NCBI GenBank assembly: GCA_964503935.1
Contig: CAZDCJ010000023.1
Coordinates: forward strand, 1 to 18,114
Direction: 5' to 3'
DNA length: 18,114 nucleotides
Source: STD2-77 sp964503935
Lineage (GTDB): Bacteria > Patescibacteriota > Minisyncoccia > JAHIHE01 > JAGLIN01
The notes under the pieces were generated by a model. That model was not told the DNA's origin and searched no databases. It saw nothing but the letters and a program-made list of their open reading frames with translations. Made by a program: the position numbers and the translations under genes. Below, in pieces: positions 6,359 through 12,586 of the stretch; within the stretch, counting starts at the first letter, position 1; every line of letters starts with the position of its first letter.

Positions 6359-6583
6359 ATGATATATCCAATCACTCAGAAACCCATTGAAGATGGAGTC
6401 TTATCTCCGGCCGAGGAGCATATCGTGCCAGTGGAAATGTTTCGGAAAATCTGGAAATCGTTGGTCAGCGTTCTATGCGGAAACCATACCCCCATAAGCC
6501 CCCTGGAACTCGTTATGTACCTTTCCGTCTGTCTGATGTGCGCTCTGTCCGTGGCATTATGCGCATATCGGCACTATGGATGA
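6359..6583 (+). CDS. Small membrane protein, 74 aa
   Basis: The ATG at 6359 has AAGGAAGG (6347-6354) just upstream, so the start is well supported. Residues 1-45 are soluble (MIYPITQKPIEDGVLSPAEEHIVPVEMFRKIWKSLVSVLCGN). One hydrophobic helix follows (about 48-67, PLELVMYLSVCLMCALSVALCAY) and the end is short and basic (RHYG). Three cysteines fall in or next to the helix. A C-terminal helix with almost nothing after it resembles a tail-anchored protein. The gene is monocistronic, with its own promoter and a very strong terminator. No family is recognised. Confidence 0.65.
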   Translation: MIYPITQKPIEDGVLSPAEEHIVPVEMFRKIWKSLVSVLCGNHTPISPLELVMYLSVCLMCALSVALCAYRHYG

Positions 6584-6618
6584 GGAGGAAAAACAGAAAA
6601 TATCTAAAAATCAGCTGA

Positions 6619-6644
6619 GAAGGCATGTGCGCATGCCTTCTTTT
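6619..6644 (+). terminator. Intrinsic terminator of the 6359 gene
   Basis: GAAGGCATG (6619-6627), TGCG tetraloop, CATGCCTTC (6632-6640), then four T. A perfect nine-base stem 36 bases after the stop. Confidence 0.85.
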
Positions 6645-6708
6645 CCTAAATGGTATCGATATGCCTTCCGACTGATATCGTGATCGTAGCTGAGAAAAAG
6701 GATTAGAT

Positions 6709-6737
6709 TTGGAGATATTAGAAAAATGTTGTAATAT
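6709..6737 (+). promoter_or_regulatory. Candidate promoter of the 6798 gene
   Basis: TTGGAG (6709-6714), 17-base spacer, TAATAT (6732-6737). Transcription would start near 6744, leaving about 54 bases before the ATG at 6798, or about 18 before the TTG at 6762. Confidence 0.4.
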
Positions 6738-6797
6738 AAAGAGAAAGTGCGGTGGTAGTGATTGAGATTATCAGTAATTGCCAGGATATTTTCTGCG

Positions 6798-7067
6798 ATG
6801 GGAGAATATGTGCGCTTGGGGACTCTGGATATTACTTTCGAAAATCTGAATACGGAATATTTCGAGGAATATGAAGAATCGCTGATGTTCTCTGAATGGT
6901 TCTGCTATATCTGGATGAAGAAGCGGACGCTTGAACAGGTCAGGAAAGAGGTCGAGGAAGCGGGCGGTAATGTATCGTTCCGCTTCGAAAGGAACCTGCC
7001 TGATTTTGATTATAGGGCGGTATCGGGAGAGGCCCGATATATGGCAGAGATCATCCGTATCGGTTAG
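6798..7067 (+). CDS. Small hypothetical protein, 89 aa
   Basis: The frame opens after a TGA at 6759. Two starts are possible: TTG at 6762 (adds SVIARIFSA-type hydrophobic residues) or ATG at 6798, chosen here although only a weak AGGA lies 11 bases upstream. The product is acidic in its first half (ENLNTEYFEEYEESLMF) and has a Trp/Tyr-rich core (SEWFCYIWMKK). A helix follows (TLEQVRKEVEEAGG), then strand-like segments (NVSFRFERNLPDFDYRAVS). There are no membrane helices. I do not recognise a family. It lies between the terminator of the 6359 gene and its own terminator, convergent with murJ. Confidence 0.55.
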   Translation: MGEYVRLGTLDITFENLNTEYFEEYEESLMFSEWFCYIWMKKRTLEQVRKEVEEAGGNVSFRFERNLPDFDYRAVSGEARYMAEIIRIG

Positions 7068-7070
7068 AGA

Positions 7071-7097
7071 AGCGGCCGAAAATCGGTTGCTTTTTTT
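7071..7097 (+). terminator. Intrinsic terminator of the 6798 gene
   Basis: AGCGGCCGA (7071-7079), AAA loop, TCGGTTGCT (7083-7091, two G-U pairs), running straight into seven T (7091-7097). It starts three bases after the stop codon. Confidence 0.8.
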
Positions 7098-7120
7098 ATG
7101 TGACTAAGGATCTTGAAGGT

Positions 7121-7146
7121 AAAAAAACGGAACCGCTTCCGTTTTT
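7121..7146. terminator. Terminator of murJ, usable on both strands
   Basis: Seven A, CGGAA, CCGC loop, TTCCG, then five T (stem ACGGAA 7127-7132 with TTCCGT 7137-7142). On the minus strand it lies 26 bases after the murJ stop and ends in seven T. Confidence 0.75.
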
Positions 7147-7172
7147 CTGCGATATGCGTATTCGGGCGCGAT

Positions 7173-8780
7173 CTATTCTTCCGCGATGAGCTCGGTCGCC
7201 TTGATCTTCGTGCGCAGGGCTCTTTTCCGGAAGGCGCTGCGGAATTTGATGAACTCTTCGATCCGGAAAATCCATCCCCAGGCGAAATAGACTAGGAGCA
7301 TCGCGCTGCCGGAAAACAATCCTTGTATGGCGATGCCGAAGAATGTGTGTGTGTCGAGATACGGTTCGACGGCGTAGAGCATCTGATAGCCGACAAATCC
7401 GGCAAAGACTCCCGAGAAGGATATCTGGGCGGCCGCGACATAGAACCCGCGCGGCACCTTGCCAAGATATTTATAGTCCAAGAGTACGAAGAGCAGGAAA
7501 GCGCTCAGGATGCTGCTTAGGGTATAGGCACCGACGAGTCCGTCCAGTCCGAAACGGGGCGAGAGATACAGGGCGAGCAGGATATTGGCGATGGCGGAAA
7601 ATAGAGAAGCGTAAAAAGGCGTCTTGGAATCGTGCATGGCCCAGAAAGCGCGGGAGAAGAGGGGAATGAGCGACTGGGCGAAGAGACTGACGCAGAAGAT
7701 AGAGAGGGCGTCGATGGTCGCTACGGTCTCATTCCAGCCGAAGCCGCCGTGGCCGTAGATGACACGGACGATCTGGGCGCGGAAGATGATGAGGAAGATA
7801 CTTAGGGGGATGATGAAGTAGAGGATCTGTTTGGCGGTAGAAAGGAGCACCTCGGTGAATTTTTCCCGATGCTCCTTGTCGCTGGAGGCGGAGAGGGCGG
7901 GGAAACAGGCGATGGCAAAGGAGATGGCGAAGATGCTCAAGGGAAAACTCTGTAGATTGTTGGCGTAATTGAAGATAGCCAGGCTTCCGGCAGCGAGTGT
8001 CGACGCGATGACGGTGATGACGAGCAGGTTGACCTGCGAAAGGATTATGGTGAAGAGCCGCGGGACGGTTATCCGGAGGAGCGTATCCACTTCGTCGCTT
8101 CGGGCGCTCATGAAAAGCCGGTAGCAGAACCCGAGATTCCTCACGCTGGGAACTTGGATGAAGAATTGAAGGAAGGCACCCAAGACCACGCCCCAAGCCA
8201 GTCCCCGAAGGCCGATAGCCGGAGAGAAGAGCAACGCGCCCAAGATGATGCCGAGATTGTAGACGACGGTGGAGAGGGAATAGATGAGGAAACGCTTGTA
8301 GGACTGCAATATGCCCGAGAGGATGCTTGAGAGGAGCAGGAAGATCGGAGAGAGGAACATGATGCGCGTGAGTTCGATGGTAGCCGTCTTCTTTTCCTCC
8401 TCGAAGCCGGGAGTGATGAGGGCGGTGATCTGCGGCGTAAGGACGATGGCGAATACGGTGAGGAGCGACAATATGACGAAGAGGATATTGAGGATGTTGT
8501 TGGCGGCCTTGAAAGCTTCTTCTTTCTTGTCCTGCGTGATCAGCCGGGCAAAGATGGGAATGAAGCCGGCGGATAGCGCGCCCAAGACGACGATATTATA
8601 GATGAAGTCGGGGATGCGGAAGGCGGCGTAATAGATGTCCATGTCGCTTATGGGAAAGCGGCTCGCGAAGATGCTGTCGCGAAAGACGCCCAGCAGCTTG
8701 CTGGTCAGCGTGGCGATGGCGATTATGAAAGCGGCGGATGTGATGGATGCGGATTCTTTGTTGATGAATTTCTTGATCAT
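7173..8780 (-). CDS. murJ: MurJ/MviN lipid II flippase, 535 aa
   Basis: MurJ moves lipid II across the cytoplasmic membrane for peptidoglycan synthesis. The protein has about 14 hydrophobic segments over 535 residues, typical of the MOP-superfamily MurJ. The N-terminal signature is intact: ASITSAAFIIAIATLTSKLLGVFRD, then FPISDMDIYYAAFRIPDFIYN and VLGALSAGFIPIFARL. The conserved RD and AFRIPD residues line the central cavity in characterised MurJ. Later repeats of the fold follow (FPLSIFAISFAIACFPALS and FWAMHDSKTPFYASL). The C-terminus is basic (FRKRALRTKIKATELIAEE). There is no Shine-Dalgarno before the ATG; the upstream bases even read TCCTCC. It is a single-gene unit divergent from the 8907 gene. 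Confidence 0.95.
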   Translation of the reverse strand: MIKKFINKESASITSAAFIIAIATLTSKLLGVFRDSIFASRFPISDMDIYYAAFRIPDFIYNIVVLGALSAGFIPIFARLITQDKKEEAFKAANNILNILFVILSLLTVFAIVLTPQITALITPGFEEEKKTATIELTRIMFLSPIFLLLSSILSGILQSYKRFLIYSLSTVVYNLGIILGALLFSPAIGLRGLAWGVVLGAFLQFFIQVPSVRNLGFCYRLFMSARSDEVDTLLRITVPRLFTIILSQVNLLVITVIASTLAAGSLAIFNYANNLQSFPLSIFAISFAIACFPALSASSDKEHREKFTEVLLSTAKQILYFIIPLSIFLIIFRAQIVRVIYGHGGFGWNETVATIDALSIFCVSLFAQSLIPLFSRAFWAMHDSKTPFYASLFSAIANILLALYLSPRFGLDGLVGAYTLSSILSAFLLFVLLDYKYLGKVPRGFYVAAAQISFSGVFAGFVGYQMLYAVEPYLDTHTFFGIAIQGLFSGSAMLLVYFAWGWIFRIEEFIKFRSAFRKRALRTKIKATELIAEE

Positions 8781-8811
8781 TACCGGAGGATTAGTCGCGA
8801 TTTACATCTCC

Positions 8812-8840
8812 ATTCTATCCCAAGTAAGGTCGTCTGGCAA
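8812..8840 (-). promoter_or_regulatory. Promoter of murJ
   Basis: On the minus strand: TTGCCA (8840-8835), 17-base spacer, TAGAAT (8817-8812). The leader would be about 25 bases. It is the closest match to the lepA promoter in this window. Confidence 0.65.
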
Positions 8841-8850
8841 AAATGGGCGA

Positions 8851-8878
8851 TTGACAAAAGCGGAAGAAAATATAACAT
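8851..8878 (+). promoter_or_regulatory. Promoter of the 8907 gene
   Basis: Consensus TTGACA (8851-8856), 16-base spacer, TAACAT (8873-8878). TATAAC at 8871 is an alternative -10, but with a 14-base spacer. It is back-to-back with the murJ promoter; the two -35 boxes are ten bases apart. Confidence 0.5.
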
Positions 8879-8906
8879 ATACCTATGTCAGGTGGAGGAA
8901 GTGGAG

Positions 8907-9242
8907 ATGGAACTATTGTTACATACCATTGACGGCGCGGGAAATCCAAGGACGAGGCGTGAGAGCGTTTCGTATTATCTGGTACCTATCATAAGCCGGA
9001 AAGAAAAGGAAGTCTTTCCCCAGAAGCTTATCCTGCTGGAAGAAGGAGAGAAGTTGATCAGGATAGAAGCGAGCTGCCAAATCAGTGATTTCGAAAGGAA
9101 AATTCCCTGTGAGAAATTGCCTGCGGAATTCGAAGAGATCTCCTTCGCTTCCGGATGGGTGCCGATAGCAAAGATTTCGGAGGAGGAGAGATTCTCGTTC
9201 TCCTACGCGACCAATGAATGGTTGCCGCATACGGCCGAATGA
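8907..9242 (+). CDS. Hypothetical protein, 111 aa
   Basis: GGAGGAA (8894-8900) fixes the start at the ATG at 8907; an in-frame GTG at 8892 lies at the ribosome binding site itself. The product (MELLLHTIDGAGNPRTRRESVSYYLVPI…) is soluble and looks rich in beta strands: SVSYYLVPIISR, QKLILLEEGEKLIRIEAS, and FASGWVPIAKISEEERFSFSYATNEW. It contains two cysteines. I do not recognise a family. It is divergent from murJ, monocistronic, and ends in a strong terminator, the same arrangement as the other small plus-strand genes. Confidence 0.65.
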   Translation: MELLLHTIDGAGNPRTRRESVSYYLVPIISRKEKEVFPQKLILLEEGEKLIRIEASCQISDFERKIPCEKLPAEFEEISFASGWVPIAKISEEERFSFSYATNEWLPHTAE

Positions 9243-9248
9243 AAACGA

Positions 9249-9275
9249 CAGCGATATCATTCGCTGATTTTTTTT
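9249..9275 (+). terminator. Intrinsic terminator of the 8907 gene
   Basis: CAGCGA (9249-9254), six-base loop, TCGCTG (9261-9266), A, then eight T (9268-9275). It is seven bases after the stop codon. Confidence 0.85.
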
Positions 9276-9335
9276 GGAGAACAGGCAATCGTCTTTCTTA
9301 CGGAAGGGAGGACGGAGGTCCGAAATCTTCTCCTA

Positions 9336-9364
9336 TTTACGAATGCTGAAAAACATGATATATG
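9336..9364 (+). promoter_or_regulatory. Extended -10 promoter of the 9423 gene
   Basis: TTTACG (9336-9341), 17-base spacer ending in TGA, TATATG (9359-9364). The leader would be about 52 bases. The -35 is imperfect, but the extended -10 and spacing match the other plus-strand promoters. Confidence 0.45.
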
Positions 9365-9422
9365 TATTACAAATAAAAACCAGGGGTGATAAGAAGCGTC
9401 ACAGCCACAAGCGGCAGGCGTA

Positions 9423-9947
9423 ATGGACAGGATACTGTTCCTGGCCATTACGGAAAGCTACGCGATTTTCGCGGCATGCGAGCAGACGGGAACTATCCCG
9501 GCTATTGTGAACGATACGGGAAGAGATTTCCGGGCGAGGTACCTTTATGTGTGGTTCCCTACCTTCGATTGGGGATATTGTGCATTCGAGGGGTTGCCAT
9601 TCCTCAGCGGAATAGGTATTGAAGTCGATATGAACCTTGAGGAATGTAAGCCGATATTGGTTCAGGCGATAGAAGAAGGGGACATCAGGAAAGAATCTCT
9701 TGCTAAGCTGATAAGCGCACGGCAGGGATTCATCATTCCGATCGAGGAGATCCTATCTCTCATCGAGGAGGGGAATCTGCCATCCTGGCAGAGGGAAGAT
9801 AATTTCCTAGTAAATGAAGAGCTAGGCATCGCGATGCCACTAGAGACTTGGCCTGTCGTAAGGGGCGTCCAAGAAATCAGAGATTTGCTCGAACATTCGC
9901 TCGGTTTGCGGCCGGCGCTCAAATTGTTAAAATTGCCTTCAGTCTGA
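9423..9947 (+). CDS. Hypothetical protein, 174 aa
   Basis: The frame is closed by TAA at 9390, and ATG 9423 is its first start codon; only a weak AGG precedes it. The N-terminal half has strand-like segments with many aromatic residues (MDRILFLAITESYAIFAACEQTG, RARYLYVWFPTFDWGYCAFEGLPFLSG). The C-terminal half is helical and acidic (LEECKPILVQAIEEGDIRKESLAKLISARQG, IEEILSLIEEG, EIRDLLEHSLGLRPALKLLKL). No transmembrane segment or signal peptide is evident and I do not recognise a family. The stop TGA lies inside the right arm of its terminator hairpin, a compact arrangement that contrasts with the PHP gene downstream. Confidence 0.65.
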   Translation: MDRILFLAITESYAIFAACEQTGTIPAIVNDTGRDFRARYLYVWFPTFDWGYCAFEGLPFLSGIGIEVDMNLEECKPILVQAIEEGDIRKESLAKLISARQGFIIPIEEILSLIEEGNLPSWQREDNFLVNEELGIAMPLETWPVVRGVQEIRDLLEHSLGLRPALKLLKLPSV

Positions 9948-9959
9948 AGGTACTTTTTT
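9935..9959 (+). terminator. Terminator overlapping the stop of the 9423 gene
   Basis: CCTTCA (9936-9941), GTC loop, TGAAGG (9945-9950), TAC, then six T (9954-9959). The TGA stop codon is the first three bases of the right arm. Confidence 0.65.
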
Positions 9960-9979
9960 ATTTTCGAGAGGTGCTTCGT

Positions 9980-10008
9980 TTGACAATGCCGGAAAAAATT
10001 GTTAGCTT
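9980..10008 (+). promoter_or_regulatory. Extended -10 promoter of the PHP gene
   Basis: Consensus TTGACA (9980-9985), 17-base spacer ending in TGT, TAGCTT (10003-10008). The leader would be about 47 bases and includes the Shine-Dalgarno at 10051-10055. Confidence 0.6.
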
Positions 10009-10061
10009 AGGACAGCTTTTCGTTATTTGAAAAATGAAATGAAACGAAAGAGGAGACAGGG

Positions 10062-11144
10062 ATGTACGAGAGAATAAAGCAGTTCGTCAGCATATTGCGG
10101 AAGGCTCCCGGATGCCTGGGGCGGCTCAGAGAGGACGAGATATTCGGCGATGACGCGCACAGCCATACGGATCATTCCGACGGCATGAGCCTGCCTTATC
10201 TTATCCTCCTGCATCGCCGGTACGGATTCCGGAAGATGGCGGTTACCGACCACGATTTCATAACTCTGAAAAAGAATTCGCTAAGGATGCGATACGTCAG
10301 GTCTCTGGCATATCTTGCCGGAGTCGAGGTATATCCGGGGGCGGAACTGAGCTGCCGGCTTCTCGCAGGAGATTTGGGGCTGGAAAAGGAGACCCTCTCT
10401 CTGCATATCACCGGACTTGATATTTCGCCGGATACGCTTCCTATGCGGGAGATGCTGGATGCTCTGGCCGAAGGAAGAGAGGCGCATGCGGCCGGGATGC
10501 TAGACAGGATCAGGCACTATAGGCCGGACCTTGTCATGCCAGAAAAGATAAACAAAAGATACGGAGTAAAGACGAGCACGGATATCGCGTTGGAAATCTG
10601 CCGTTTGAATCCCGGAGAGGACTTGGGAGAGTTTCTTCATACGCTCATAACGGACAAGGCATATCGCATGCCCTGGAAAAAGGCGGATGCAGCGGTTGCG
10701 ATCGCGGCAATCAAGGCAAGCGGCGGCTTTGCAGTGTGGGCGCATCCCGTAAAGACGCTGAGGGGCGACTTCGTCCATTTCGAGAAAGTAGCTCTCCGGT
10801 TAGTGGAGCTGGGAATCGGCGGAATCGAAGCTTTCGCCCGCGGGCAGACGCTTGAGCAGACCATCCGGATCATCCGGTTCTGTACGGCTCATGGCCTGAG
10901 GATCTGCGGAGGCGCGGATACGCACTGGGAAAGGCATCTTACGGATTACGTGGAGATGATAAAGGAGTATTCCGAGAGTATGGAACTCATGTGCGAATTG
11001 GAAAATTACCGGCAGGTCCGAAGGACCTGTCTTTTATTTTTGAAGGATAGCCCTTTTGTCTTGCATGTAGGAAAACAAAATCTTGTGTTCCTGCATATAC
11101 AAACACACTCTGCCCTCCAGGCACCCCTCTCAAGAGGGGAATGA
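10062..11144 (+). CDS. PHP-domain metal-dependent phosphoesterase
   Basis: AGGAG (10051-10055) six bases before the ATG fixes the start. The PHP (polymerase and histidinol phosphatase) metal-site motifs are all present: HSHTDHSDG (33-41), TDHD (62-65), GAELSC with Glu95, HITGLD with His115, WAHP with His228, and GGADTHW with Asp286 and His288. This order matches the stand-alone TrpH/YciV-like group, whose E. coli member is a 5'-3' exonuclease (RNase AM); the substrate here is not determined. The motifs end by about residue 290 and the conserved fold by about 315. The frame then runs through an intrinsic terminator (codons about 318-323) and into a palindromic intergenic repeat. The last 40 residues, ending SALQAPLSRGE, are therefore probably not native protein. 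No stop exists in frame before the terminator. Confidence 0.85.
   Translation: MYERIKQFVSILRKAPGCLGRLREDEIFGDDAHSHTDHSDGMSLPYLILLHRRYGFRKMAVTDHDFITLKKNSLRMRYVRSLAYLAGVEVYPGAELSCRLLAGDLGLEKETLSLHITGLDISPDTLPMREMLDALAEGREAHAAGMLDRIRHYRPDLVMPEKINKRYGVKTSTDIALEICRLNPGEDLGEFLHTLITDKAYRMPWKKADAAVAIAAIKASGGFAVWAHPVKTLRGDFVHFEKVALRLVELGIGGIEAFARGQTLEQTIRIIRFCTAHGLRICGGADTHWERHLTDYVEMIKEYSESMELMCELENYRQVRRTCLLFLKDSPFVLHVGKQNLVFLHIQTHSALQAPLSRGE
11011..11041 (+). terminator. Intrinsic terminator inside the PHP reading frame
   Basis: CAGGTCC (11013-11019), GAA loop, GGACCTG (11023-11029), extended by a G-U and a G-C pair, then a T-rich run (11030-11041, mostly T with one C and one A). It lies inside the open frame of the PHP gene. 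A transcript ending here has no stop codon. Confidence 0.75.
11099..11140. repeat. Palindromic intergenic repeat with a C4TCT/AGAG4 hairpin
   Basis: CCCCTCT (11124-11130) and AGAGGGG (11133-11139), preceded by an ACACTCTGCCCTCCAGGCA flank. Its plus-frame translation ends in APLSRGE. I recall this type of sequence as a widely dispersed intergenic repeat that often produces false C-terminal tails ending in LxRGE. It supports placing the end of the PHP coding sequence well upstream. Confidence 0.5.
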
Positions 11145-11256
11145 AATTCATGAAGGGGATTAATCGTTTGTCATCCCCGTGAAGATGGGAATCCAGAGTT
11201 ATACAGGAATTACTGTCTCGAATATGAGAACCGAAAATAGCTATACGATCCATCAT

Positions 11257-11386
11257 TTTGTCATTCTGGTAAGAATCCCTTGAACGTTATATATCATTTA
11301 TATGACTATTTAGGAGACGGATATGGGACAAGGGATCTCATCCCACGGGCGATCTGGTGTCTCAATCGTTCTTTCGGAATGACAAA
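11257..11386. repeat. 130-base MITE-like element with 10-base terminal inverted repeats
   Basis: TTTGTCATTC (11257-11266) and GAATGACAAA (11377-11386) are perfect inverted repeats at the two ends. There is no coding capacity. The element at 13657-13757 begins and ends with the same TTTGTCAT/ATGACAAA, so both belong to one dispersed family. No target-site duplication is obvious. Confidence 0.6.
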
Positions 11387-11458
11387 TACGAATGCTAAGA
11401 TCCGGCATATATTTTTCTCTTAAGAGAGATTTGCCCGGCTTCTCTCCCGCTGGATTTC

Positions 11459-11541
11459 GGAGTGGCGAACCTTAGTTCGCGCGCACTTCTAAACGGAATC
11501 AATGGCTTAGGACAGCCGCGCAGGTTAAAACCTGCTACTCC
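11459..11541. repeat. 83-base two-hairpin palindromic element
   Basis: The ends are GGAGTGGC (11459-11466) and GCTACTCC (11534-11541), inverted with one mismatch. Inside are two hairpins: GCGAAC-CTTA-GTTCGC (11465-11480) and CAGGTT-AA-AACCTG (11521-11534). It is non-coding and has the layout of a REP- or MITE-like unit. Confidence 0.55.
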
Positions 11542-11614
11542 ATCCCGGCATTAGGGCAAAATGTGGCAATCCTATCGATAGTAAGATGGTGTATTTGCAT
11601 ATTTTCGTTCGAAA

Positions 11615-11652
11615 ATCAAGAAAACAGCCCGCAGACGGGCTGTTTTCTTGAT
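11615..11652. terminator. Terminator of the HtrA-like operon
   Basis: A perfect 17-base stem (11615-11631 with 11636-11652) around a CAGA loop, with the core AACAGCCCG/CGGGCTGTT. On the minus strand it begins 14 bases after the stop codon and contains TTTTCTTGATTTT. It is the longest perfect stem in the window. Confidence 0.8.
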
Positions 11653-11666
11653 ATGGGATATATTTT

Positions 11667-12578
11667 TTACTGCTTCACGATCCCGGTGGCGACATAATCC
11701 CGGAGCTGCCCGATGGGGATGACGAGATTGCCTTCCTGGCCGACGCCGACAAGTTTGCCCTCGACGTTGATGACGGCTGCGCCGGAAGAAGTCTGACCGA
11801 GGTTCTGGACTATCTGGATACGCTGTTGGTATGAGGAATCAGTGGAGCCGGGCATCGTGTAGTCGTTGATGATGCGGGAGATGATGTCGGTGACTATGGT
11901 ATTGTCAACGATGATCAGCTTTTCTCCCAGCCGGAGATTGCCGGAATCGGCGTAGGGGATGACGGGGAGATTGCCCCGGTCGATCTTGAGGATTGCCAGA
12001 CTATAGTCAGTGCTTTGGGAAATGATTTCGGCCGCGGAAGAAGCCCCGTCTTTCAGCCGGACCTGGATATCCATGTTGAGACCTGTCCCGGAATAGATAT
12101 TCTTGAGAGGAGTCAGCACATAGCCATCGCTGGTGAAGATGATACCGGTGCCGATGGGGGTGTATTGTCCGCTGGCATCCCGTGCCATGATTTCCGTGAC
12201 CGAGGGGCGGACCCGCTCGATTGCCTCGGCGGTGCCTTCCTCCTGAGAAATGGTGACATTTTCCGTCTCGCGGACTATGGTCGTGCGCTCGTTCACCCTT
12301 TTCAGGAGGTCGTATCGGTTAAGGCTGGGATATTCTACGAGGAGATTGGGGAGGAAGATACGGTCGAGCCATACTCCGCCGAAGCCCCCGATCAGGAATA
12401 CGAAAATGGAGAGAACGATCATCTTGGACGCTTTTCTCAGGAGGAGCTTCTTCTTGGAGTCCGGGAGTGTAAGTCCTTCTCCATCGGCCGGTCGTATCTG
12501 GGGTGCCGGCAGATTCTCTATGTCGGACAATCTTTTTTTCTGCCGGTCCCGGAGCGACCGGAGTCTGATTTCTTTCAT
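11667..12578 (-). CDS. HtrA/DegP-like membrane-anchored pseudoprotease, 303 aa
   Basis: A basic cytoplasmic N-terminus (about 1-52), one transmembrane helix (about 53-75) and a short coil (DLLKRVNERTTIVRETENV) precede a trypsin-like S1C domain (about 115-295). The fold markers are clear: RVRPSVTEI, GTGIIFTSDGYVLTP, STDYSLAILKID, GEKLIIVDN and VEGKLVGV…IPIGQLRDYV. The catalytic positions are degenerate. The His of the usual LTNxHV is Lys159 (LTPLKN), and the Asp of DLAxLKI is Ser193. The usual GNSGG reads TSSGA, keeping only Ser265. No PDZ domain follows. It is therefore probably an inactive, extracytoplasmic binding or scaffolding protein. It is the second gene of an operon, eight bases after a polytopic membrane protein, and lacks a Shine-Dalgarno. 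Confidence 0.85.
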   Translation of the reverse strand: MKEIRLRSLRDRQKKRLSDIENLPAPQIRPADGEGLTLPDSKKKLLLRKASKMIVLSIFVFLIGGFGGVWLDRIFLPNLLVEYPSLNRYDLLKRVNERTTIVRETENVTISQEEGTAEAIERVRPSVTEIMARDASGQYTPIGTGIIFTSDGYVLTPLKNIYSGTGLNMDIQVRLKDGASSAAEIISQSTDYSLAILKIDRGNLPVIPYADSGNLRLGEKLIIVDNTIVTDIISRIINDYTMPGSTDSSYQQRIQIVQNLGQTSSGAAVINVEGKLVGVGQEGNLVIPIGQLRDYVATGIVKQ

Positions 12579-12586
12579 GGTTTTTC

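Larger units (their letters stand above)
11145..11666. other. Repeat-rich intergenic spacer without genes
   Basis: No credible coding frame is present on either strand. The spacer contains a TCATCCCCGTGAAGATGGGAAT-type half-palindrome (about 11171-11192), the 130-base element at 11257-11386 and a 12-base palindrome TCTCTTAAGAGA (11416-11427). It also contains the 83-base element at 11459-11541 and, at its end, the HtrA-like gene's terminator. It reads as an accumulation site for several unrelated small repeats. Confidence 0.7.

Noticed and set aside
6171..6371. 66-codon minus-strand frame upstream of lepA
   Set aside because: It overlaps the 6359 gene's start and promoter, has no ribosome binding site, and shows no recognisable content.
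10006..11517. Shared 12-base string GCTTAGGACAGC near the PHP promoter and in the 83-base element
   Set aside because: A 12-base match is expected by chance in a window of this size, and the contexts differ.
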